This document shows, piece by piece, positions 1 through 4,307 of a stretch of 8,808 nt of DNA. Source of the DNA: Vulcanimicrobiota bacterium. Its GTDB lineage: Bacteria > Vulcanimicrobiota > Vulcanimicrobiia > Vulcanimicrobiales > Vulcanimicrobiaceae. Numbering within the stretch: position 1 is the first letter of the stretch; each line of letters opens with the position of its first letter. The DNA is taken from the NCBI GenBank assembly GCA_019247395.1, contig JAFAOZ010000297.1, positions 1 to 8,808 on the forward strand, given 5' to 3'. Under the pieces are notes generated by a model. That model saw only the letters and a program-made list of their open reading frames with translations. It ran no database searches and was not told the DNA's origin. A program made the position numbers and the translations under genes.

Positions 1-442
1 CCTCGACGACTTTCACCGTGAGCCCGGTGCCGGAGAACGTCGCCGCGAGCCAGTTGTACGCGTTCGCCCCGATCGGCGCCAGCGCAAGGCCGCCTTCTTT
101 TGCAGGACGCGCGTTGCCGTCCCGGTCGCGATCGATGGGCGTCGTCAATGCCGCGGCGATGACGTTGTCCGCGCCGAACGCGGCGGCGAGGCGCTCTTCG
201 TTGCCGACGCCGTTTTGCGGTGAAACGAAGACGCACTTCTCCGGATAGGGAATCGCTTTACGCAGCGTCTCAATCGCGCCGTCGGTATCGTAGGCCTTCG
301 TCGCTACGAGCGCGACGTCGGCGTCGAACGCGCGCACCTCGTCAAGCGCGCGCGGCGCGTACGCCACCTCGACCCCGATGCCGCGGAGCAGGTCGCCCAA
401 GTACGTTCCGACGGCCCCTTTGCCGACGATGTAGACCTTCAT
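1..442 (-). CDS. Ketopantoate reductase (ApbA/PanE)-like protein, 3' end cut by window edge
   Basis: The 147 visible residues form the N-terminal NAD(P)-binding half of a 2-dehydropantoate 2-reductase-like protein. That family reduces ketopantoate to pantoate with NADPH in the pantothenate/CoA pathway, in the cytoplasm. Residues 2-16 carry the Rossmann signature GKGAVG (7-12). The family block with a conserved Lys (VATKAYDT, 46-53) and the block with a conserved Asn (PQNGVGNEE, 75-83) follow. Family members are about 300 residues, so the catalytic Lys and Glu of the second domain lie beyond the left edge. The ATG at 442-440 overlaps the dut stop as ATGA, which fixes the start and implies translational coupling in an nrdR-dut-panE operon. 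The stretch between the second strand and VATK is roughly 20-30 residues shorter than in E. coli PanE. Other reductases share this fold, so the substrate is inferred and no gene symbol is given. Confidence 0.8.
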   Translation of the reverse strand, partial: MKVYIVGKGAVGTYLGDLLRGIGVEVAYAPRALDEVRAFDADVALVATKAYDTDGAIETLRKAIPYPEKCVFVSPQNGVGNEERLAAAFGADNVIAAALTTPIDRDRDGNARPAKEGGLALAPIGANAYNWLAATFSGTGLTVKVVE

Positions 443-894
443 GCCGAGACGCCTGTTGAGCCGAAGCCGCCGTCGCCGCGCACCGTTGGCGGAAGCTCCT
501 CAACGACGTCGAATGCGGCGTGCGCCACCGGACCGACCACGAGCTGCGCGATACGATCGCCGCGGCGCACGACGAACGGTTCGGTCCCGAAGTTCGCAAG
601 CACGACCTGCAGCTCCCCGCGGTAATCGGCATCGATCGTTCCGGGTGAGTTCAGGCACGTCACGCCGTAGCGGATCGCAAGACCGCTGCGCGGACGAATT
701 TGTGCTTCAAAACCGACCGGCAACGCGATCGAGAAACCGGTCGGAACCAGTGCGCGCGCCCCCGGCAACAACGTCAGTTGCTCGCGCACTGCAGCGCAAA
801 GATCGGCACCGGCAGCGTGCTCGCTTTTATAATCGGGCAGCGGCAATCCGTCGCCCTGCGGCAGACGCACGAGTGCGACGCGCACGTTTTGCAT
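439..894 (-). CDS. dut: dUTP diphosphatase (dUTPase)
   Basis: This is a trimeric-type dUTPase that hydrolyses dUTP to dUMP and pyrophosphate, keeping uracil out of DNA and supplying dUMP for thymidylate synthesis. All five family motifs are present in order in 151 residues, the usual family length: motif 1 AAGADL (27-32), motif 2 RPRSGLA (67-73), motif 3 with [11 protein letters not shown] (85-95, catalytic Asp88), motif 4 [11 protein letters not shown] (110-120), and the glycine-rich motif 5 [10 protein letters not shown] (139-148) that closes over the nucleotide. I chose the ATG at 894-892 because it gives the normal N terminus; an open extension further upstream would run back into nrdR and add an unconserved Arg-rich segment. 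The start lies 16 bases after the nrdR stop without a clear Shine-Dalgarno site, and the stop overlaps the next gene by 4 bases. Assignment is secure. Confidence 0.97.
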   Translation of the reverse strand: MQNVRVALVRLPQGDGLPLPDYKSEHAAGADLCAAVREQLTLLPGARALVPTGFSIALPVGFEAQIRPRSGLAIRYGVTCLNSPGTIDADYRGELQVVLANFGTEPFVVRRGDRIAQLVVGPVAHAAFDVVEELPPTVRGDGGFGSTGVSA

Positions 895-910
895 TCGGTT
901 ACGCAGACGC

Positions 911-1354
911 CTATAACTGTGCCAGTTCTTCGCGGAAACTTTCGATGTCGCGGAACGAGCGATAGACGCTCGCAAACCGGATGTACGCCACGGGGTCCAG
1001 CGAGCGGAGTGCCTCCATCAGCTTCTCCCCCACGAGCGACGACGCGACCTCGTTCTCGCCGCGCGCAAAGAGTTCGCGCTCGAGATCGGCGGCGACGGCC
1101 TCCATACGGCTCTCGGAAATCGGCCGTTTTTCGCACGCCTTGCGCAAACCGGCGAGGATTTTGTCGCGGCTGTACTGCTCGCGGCGCCCGTCCTTTTTGA
1201 CGACGAACAGGCGCGGCACTTCCATACGCTCGTACGTGGTAAAGCGATGCTTGCAGCGCGGGTCTAGGCATTCGCGGCGCCGTCGTACGACCGTTTCGTC
1301 GTCGCGTGAGTCGACGACGCGCGTTTCGCTCTTGCGACAAGTCGGGCAGGTCAG
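911..1354 (-). CDS. nrdR: Transcriptional repressor NrdR, probable CTG start
   Basis: NrdR represses ribonucleotide reductase genes. An N-terminal zinc ribbon binds DNA and a C-terminal ATP-cone senses ATP/dATP. The 147 residues match the family length (E. coli 149). The zinc ribbon occupies residues 1-43: CPTC (3-6), VVDSR (13-17), RRRREC (24-29), Cys34 and RFTTYE (37-42). The ATP-cone follows at about 46-136 with VVKKDGRRE (51-59) and [13 protein letters not shown] near the end. The first in-frame ATG (1225) would remove the whole zinc ribbon. Upstream of it, the frame is open only to a TGA at 1360-1358, and the only plausible initiator is CTG at 1354-1352. That start gives M-T-C-P-T-C, in register with E. 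coli M-H-C-P-F-C, and has GGGGGAG 10 bases upstream. The second Cys pair is spaced C-X4-C (29 and 34) rather than C-X2-C. It is the first gene of an operon with dut. Confidence 0.93.
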   Translation of the reverse strand: MTCPTCRKSETRVVDSRDDETVVRRRRECLDPRCKHRFTTYERMEVPRLFVVKKDGRREQYSRDKILAGLRKACEKRPISESRMEAVAADLERELFARGENEVASSLVGEKLMEALRSLDPVAYIRFASVYRSFRDIESFREELAQL

Positions 1355-1364
1355 CGGTCAGTCT

Positions 1365-1371
1365 CTCCCCC
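1365..1371 (-). promoter_or_regulatory. Shine-Dalgarno site supporting the CTG start of nrdR
   Basis: The minus strand reads GGGGGAG here, 10 bases before the CTG at 1354-1352. It is the only purine-rich ribosome site near the 5' end of nrdR, and no ATG, GTG or TTG in the nrdR frame lies downstream within normal spacing. The spacing is slightly long but usable. Part of the site (G residues at 1369-1371) lies in the right arm of the 1369-1388 inverted repeat, so folding of the leader could limit access to it. Confidence 0.55.
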
Positions 1372-1388
1372 ACGGCATATCTTGTGGG
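1369..1388 (-). promoter_or_regulatory. Inverted repeat at the nrdR transcript start, candidate operator
   Basis: The minus strand has CCCAC, ten bases, then GTGGG, with the central bases also symmetric (CCCACnnnAT/ATnnnGTGGG). It begins right at the predicted transcription start, about 8 bases past the -10 element, where a bound repressor would block transcription. Its left half, CCACAAGATAT, resembles one half of the known NrdR box (ACACWATATAT), with mismatches at the first base and at the G. The GTG of the other half is displaced by 2 bases compared with the standard 16-bp box. It also overlaps the nrdR ribosome site, so an RNA hairpin is an alternative reading. Autoregulation by NrdR is inference. 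Confidence 0.4.
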
Positions 1389-1391
1389 TGC

Positions 1392-1404
1392 ACGTATTAT
1401 ACGT
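1392..1404. repeat. Short perfect palindrome over the nrdR -10 element
   Basis: On the minus strand ACGTAT and ATACGT flank a single A, giving a 13-base element that contains the complete TATAAT hexamer. A near-consensus -10 is itself partly symmetric, so chance contributes. The ACGT at each end is not required by a promoter, so a regulator site is possible but unproven. Confidence 0.4.
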
Positions 1405-1425
1405 CACTATTGGTGGGGAAGGCAA
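1396..1425 (-). promoter_or_regulatory. Sigma-70-type promoter of the nrdR-dut operon
   Basis: On the minus strand the -35 element is TTGCCT (1425-1420), followed by an 18-base spacer and a perfect consensus -10 TATAAT (1401-1396). The predicted start of transcription is near 1389, leaving a leader of about 35 bases before the CTG of nrdR. The local sequence is markedly more AT-rich than the surrounding genes. The first two T of the -35 belong to the seven-T tail of the upstream terminator, so the two transcription units abut without spare DNA. The -10 match is strong and the -35 matches TTGACA at four of six positions. Confidence 0.75.
1405..1415. repeat. Second small CAC/GTG inverted repeat in the nrdR promoter spacer
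   Basis: The minus strand reads CAC-CAATA-GTG inside the -35/-10 spacer. Its centre (1410) is about 31.5 bp, close to three helical turns, from the centre of the inverted repeat at 1369-1388. NrdR boxes are known to occur as pairs spaced by whole turns. The arms are only three bases and the internal spacing (5) is not that of a canonical NrdR box (8), so this is a weak, context-driven call. Confidence 0.25.
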
Positions 1426-1457
1426 AAAAAGTCCCAACGCACTGCGTGCGTTGGGAC
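1424..1457 (-). terminator. Intrinsic terminator of the DUF5679-like gene
   Basis: GTCCCAACGCAC (1431-1442) and its exact complement GTGCGTTGGGAC (1446-1457) form a perfect 12-bp stem with a TGC loop. Reading on the minus strand, the hairpin is followed directly by seven T (1430-1424). It lies 23 bases after the stop codon of the small zinc-ribbon gene and just before the nrdR promoter, so it separates the two leftward units. The plus strand has no U tract after the hairpin and no gene entering from the left, so it works in one direction. Confidence 0.93.
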
Positions 1458-1480
1458 CGTTTACGATTCGACGCGCGCCT

Positions 1481-1627
1481 CTAGGCCGCGCCGATCTTGA
1501 ACATCTTCGTGCCGCATTCCGGACACTTGCCTTGCACTGCCGGGCGGCCGTTCTTCATCTCGATCTGCACGGCATCTTTGATTTCACGCTTTGCCTTGCA
1601 TTTGACGCAATACGCTTCTGCTGCCAA
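1481..1627 (-). CDS. Small zinc-ribbon protein, DUF5679-like, TTG start
   Basis: This encodes a 48-residue protein with two Cys pairs, CVKC (7-10) and CPEC (35-38), enclosing a basic segment with KNGRPAVQGKC (25-35) and ending TKMFKIGAA. The pattern matches my memory of DUF5679 zinc ribbons, whose function is unknown; some are separate small proteins and some are parts of larger proteins. The TTG at 1627-1625 is chosen because GGAGGG lies 7 bases upstream and no other initiator precedes the first Cys. The gene has its own strong terminator (1424-1457) and is transcribed divergently from dprA. A four-Cys zinc site is seen directly. Nucleic-acid binding is only inferred from the fold and basic charge. 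It is easily missed because it is short and has no ATG. Confidence 0.85.
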   Translation of the reverse strand: MAAEAYCVKCKAKREIKDAVQIEMKNGRPAVQGKCPECGTKMFKIGAA

Positions 1628-1634
1628 CTCTGGT

Positions 1635-1640
1635 CCCTCC
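1635..1640 (-). promoter_or_regulatory. Strong Shine-Dalgarno site that decides the TTG start
   Basis: The minus strand GGAGGG is a near-perfect complement to the 16S rRNA 3' end and lies 7 bases before TTG at 1627-1625. It is the best ribosome site in the window and settles initiation of the small zinc-ribbon gene. The remaining divergent spacer (1641-1729) showed me no convincing -35/-10 pair on either strand, although promoters for both this gene and dprA would be expected there. Confidence 0.8.
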
Positions 1641-1729
1641 GTTTGCGGCCTGCCTATTCCGTGGCGGTTGCCCCTTCCCCCGCATACCCGCTCCTAGCGC
1701 CCGCGCCGCACTCGCGTGATGGAGCCCCG

Positions 1730-2620
1730 ATGTGGGACCCAACCTACCTGCCTCGGGAGCGCATCGAGGCGGCTCGCGAGGGCCGCGGCTTCGCGGCCGC
1801 GGCGGCCGGCCTTTGGGCCTGCGGCGACCTGGCAGGGCTGGCGCGCCCCTGCGTGGCCATCGTTGGGACGCGGGCAGCCACCGGCTACGGACGCCGCCTC
1901 GCCCGGCGATTCGCCGCCGATTTAGGCCGCTCCGGATGCTGCATCGTCTCGGGCCTGGCCCTCGGCATCGACGCGGCGGCCCATGAAGGCGCCCTAGAGG
2001 CTGCTGCGCCCACGATCGGCGTGCTCGGCGGCGGACATCGGCGCTTCTTCCCTCAACGCAACCAGGGGCTCGCCGACCGGATGATTGCGGGCGGCGGGGC
2101 CGTGCTCTCCCCCTACGCCCCGGAGCACGATGCCTTTCCGTCTCAGTTTCTGCAGCGCAATGGCGTCGTTGCGGCACTTGCCGACGCGGTGGTCGTGATC
2201 GAAGCCCCCGCCCGCAGCGGCGCTCTCAACACCGCCGGCTGGGCGGCGGGGCGGATTCCCGTGCTGGCAGTGCCCGGCGACGTCGATCGCAAGCACGTGC
2301 AGGGGTGTCACTCGCTGATTCGCGACGGCGCGACCCTCGCGCGCGATGCCGCCGACGTGCTGGAAGCACTCGGCCGGCTCAGCCTCGTTCCGCCGCTCTC
2401 TGCTCCGCCCTCGCGCGACGACCCCGTCTCGACCGCATTGCTCGGCGCGCTCGATTCGGGGGCCTCTGAGTTCGACGAACTCATCGCGATGAGCGGCATC
2501 GCACCGGCGGTCGCCCTCGCGACGCTCTCGATGTTGGAAATCGACGGAACCATCGAAGCACACGGCGCGTTGCGATACGCGCGGGTCGTCGCCGCATCGC
2601 GCGGCGAAGAGTCGCCGTAA
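1730..2620 (+). CDS. dprA: DNA-processing protein DprA
   Basis: DprA (Smf) protects incoming single-stranded DNA in natural transformation and loads RecA on it. It is also common in bacteria not known to be transformable. The 296-residue protein has the Rossmann-like core: VAIVGTRAATGYG (42-54), SGLALGIDAAAH (74-85), a GGG followed by FFPQRN, FPSQFLQRN, VVVIEAPARSGALNTA, and VPGDVDRK. A C-terminal winged-helix (DML1-like) region follows after a Pro/Ser-rich linker (STALLGALDSGASEFDELI onward). There is no N-terminal SAM/HhH region, as in the shorter family members. The ATG at 1730 is preceded by GGAG with a 5-base gap. The frame is open back to 1382, but that extension would overlap the zinc-ribbon gene and its terminator. 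SGLALGID has Leu where many relatives have Arg or Lys, and RNGVVA replaces the frequent RNRIIA. The stop overlaps argS by one base (TAATG). Confidence 0.93.
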   Translation: MWDPTYLPRERIEAAREGRGFAAAAAGLWACGDLAGLARPCVAIVGTRAATGYGRRLARRFAADLGRSGCCIVSGLALGIDAAAHEGALEAAAPTIGVLGGGHRRFFPQRNQGLADRMIAGGGAVLSPYAPEHDAFPSQFLQRNGVVAALADAVVVIEAPARSGALNTAGWAAGRIPVLAVPGDVDRKHVQGCHSLIRDGATLARDAADVLEALGRLSLVPPLSAPPSRDDPVSTALLGALDSGASEFDELIAMSGIAPAVALATLSMLEIDGTIEAHGALRYARVVAASRGEESP

Positions 2621-4299
2621 TGAATCGTCGCGCCGCACCCGAGCAGCTTCCGCTCGACGACGCGCTGCAGGCATTTCGCGATGCCGCGGCCGCCGCCGCA
2701 TCGGCCGCTTTCGACATCCCGGCGCCTGACGTAACGTTCGAAGCGCCGCGGCGCGCCGAATTCGGCGACTTCGCTACCAACGTCGCGTTCTCGCTTGCAA
2801 AAGCCGCACGCCGCCCGCCACAAGCAATTGCATCGGAGATCGTCGAGCGATTGAGCGACGGATTGGGTCTCGCCGGCAGCTTCAGCTCCATCGAAGCCGT
2901 CGGCGGTTTCATCAACGTGCGTTTGGCGCCGGCGGTCTGGCAGGCCGCCGTCGAAAAAATTCTGCATGAAGGCGCGCGCTTCGGCGAAGCGCCGCCGCAG
3001 AATCAACGCGTGTCGCTCGAATTCGGAAGCGCGAATCCGACCGGCCCGCTCGTCGTCGTGCAAGGCCGCTCGATGTCGATCGGCGACACGCTGGCGAACG
3101 CCATGCGATTGCGCGGCTACGACGTCTTCACCGAATGGATCATCAACGACGCGGGCGGCCAGCTCGATGCGCTCGGACGTTCGCTGTACGCGCGCTACCG
3201 GCAGAGGTTCGATCCGGAGTTTCCCTTTCCGCAAGACGGCTATCCGGGCGAGTATCTATTGCCGATCGCGCGCGACATCGCCGAGCGCGACGGCGACCGG
3301 TGGACGCGCGCATCGGAAGCCGAGTGGCTGCCGCATTTTGCGAAGGCCGGCCGCGACCGCCTCGTGGCCGAGCAGCAGCAGACGGCGCGCCGCTTCGGCG
3401 TGGAGTACGATCTCTGGCAGAGCGAAGCCGAGCTGCACGAAACCGGCAAGGTTCGCGAAGGTATCGAACGGCTTCGCCAGCTCGGACTGACGTACGAACA
3501 GGACGGCGCGCTCTTCTTTCGCGCGACCCAATTCGGCGACGACAAAGATCGCGTGCTTTTGCGCCGCGACGGTCGCCCGACGTATCTCGCCATGGACGTC
3601 GCGTATCATTTTCTCAAGCTCAAGCAGAACGATCGCGTCGTGGATATTCTCGGCCCCGACCATCACGGATACATCGGCCGCATCAAAGGTTTAGCCGCGG
3701 CGCTCGGATATCCGGGCCATCTCGACGTCGCCATTGCGCAGCAGATAACGCTGCTGCGCGGCGGCGATCAGGTGAGCATGAGCAAACGCTCGGGCGATAT
3801 CATCACACTCGACGAAATCGTCGACGAAGTCGGCGTCGATGCCGCGCGCTTCTTCTTCATCATGCTGGCAATGGAGTCGCCGCTCTCCTTCGATTTGAAG
3901 CTCGCCGTCGAAAAAGATAACGAGAACCCGGTCTACTACGTGCAGTACGGCCACGCGCGCATCGCATCGGTACTGCGGCGCGCGTTGCCCGAGGACGTGG
4001 GCGCGGCGCCCACTGCGCCTCTCGCACCGCTCGTTCACCCTGCGGAGCTGGCGCTCGCGCGCCGATTGTCGGAATTTCCGACGGTGGTCGCCGGCGTCGT
4101 CGAATATCTTGCGCCGCACCGTCTCGCACGCTATGCGCGCGACGTCGCGTCGGATTTTCACCAGTTTTATACCGAGTGCAAAATTCTCACCGAGGAACGC
4201 GATCTGCGGATTGCGCGGTTGGCGCTCTGCTTGGCGGCAAAGACCGTGCTCGCGCGGACGCTCGCGCTGGTCGGCGTCAGCGCGCCCGATTCGATGTAA
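2620..4299 (+). CDS. argS: Arginyl-tRNA synthetase, HIGH signature replaced by VVVQ
   Basis: This class I synthetase charges tRNA-Arg with arginine using ATP. The 559 residues are close to the family norm (E. coli 577). In order: an Add1-type N-terminal tRNA-binding domain (about 1-115) containing EFGDFATNVAF (47-57); the catalytic domain starting at LEFGSANPTGPL (133-144), with EWIINDAGGQ (172-181), RRDGRPTYLAMDVAYH (315-330) and DILGPDHHGYIGR (342-354); the KMSKS-like loop SMSKRSGDIITL (386-397); and the C-terminal DALR anticodon-binding domain containing NPVYYVQYGHARI (436-448). The segment normally PLHVGH reads PLVVVQ (143-148), so both HIGH histidines are absent while the second signature is well kept. 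All other landmarks are intact and the frame is unbroken, so I regard it as a functional ArgRS. The ATG overlaps the dprA stop (TAATG), implying coupled translation. Confidence 0.95.
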   Translation: MNRRAAPEQLPLDDALQAFRDAAAAAASAAFDIPAPDVTFEAPRRAEFGDFATNVAFSLAKAARRPPQAIASEIVERLSDGLGLAGSFSSIEAVGGFINVRLAPAVWQAAVEKILHEGARFGEAPPQNQRVSLEFGSANPTGPLVVVQGRSMSIGDTLANAMRLRGYDVFTEWIINDAGGQLDALGRSLYARYRQRFDPEFPFPQDGYPGEYLLPIARDIAERDGDRWTRASEAEWLPHFAKAGRDRLVAEQQQTARRFGVEYDLWQSEAELHETGKVREGIERLRQLGLTYEQDGALFFRATQFGDDKDRVLLRRDGRPTYLAMDVAYHFLKLKQNDRVVDILGPDHHGYIGRIKGLAAALGYPGHLDVAIAQQITLLRGGDQVSMSKRSGDIITLDEIVDEVGVDAARFFFIMLAMESPLSFDLKLAVEKDNENPVYYVQYGHARIASVLRRALPEDVGAAPTAPLAPLVHPAELALARRLSEFPTVVAGVVEYLAPHRLARYARDVASDFHQFYTECKILTEERDLRIARLALCLAAKTVLARTLALVGVSAPDSM

Positions 4300-4307
4300 T
4301 CGCCTTC

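Noticed and set aside
774..1373. Open reading frame of 199 codons on the minus strand from GTG 1373
   Set aside because: It is a shadow frame of nrdR and dut with Arg-rich, low-complexity composition; the nrdR frame alone carries family motifs. I also weighed a frameshift joining this GTG to nrdR, but the CTG start already gives a perfect family N terminus.
1382..1729. Upstream extension of the dprA frame by 116 codons
   Set aside because: It would cross the nrdR promoter, the terminator hairpin and the antisense zinc-ribbon gene, lacks family similarity, and the ATG at 1730 has GGAG at good spacing.
1628..1729. Promoter for dprA or the zinc-ribbon gene in the divergent spacer
   Set aside because: Only poor -35/-10 pairs could be assembled on either strand, so none is called although promoters are expected here.
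1781..1798. Hairpin GGCCGCG-gctt-CGCGGCC near the 5' end of dprA
   Set aside because: It lies inside codons for a Gly/Ala-rich segment where GC-rich arms arise easily, has no T tract, and nothing else points to regulation.
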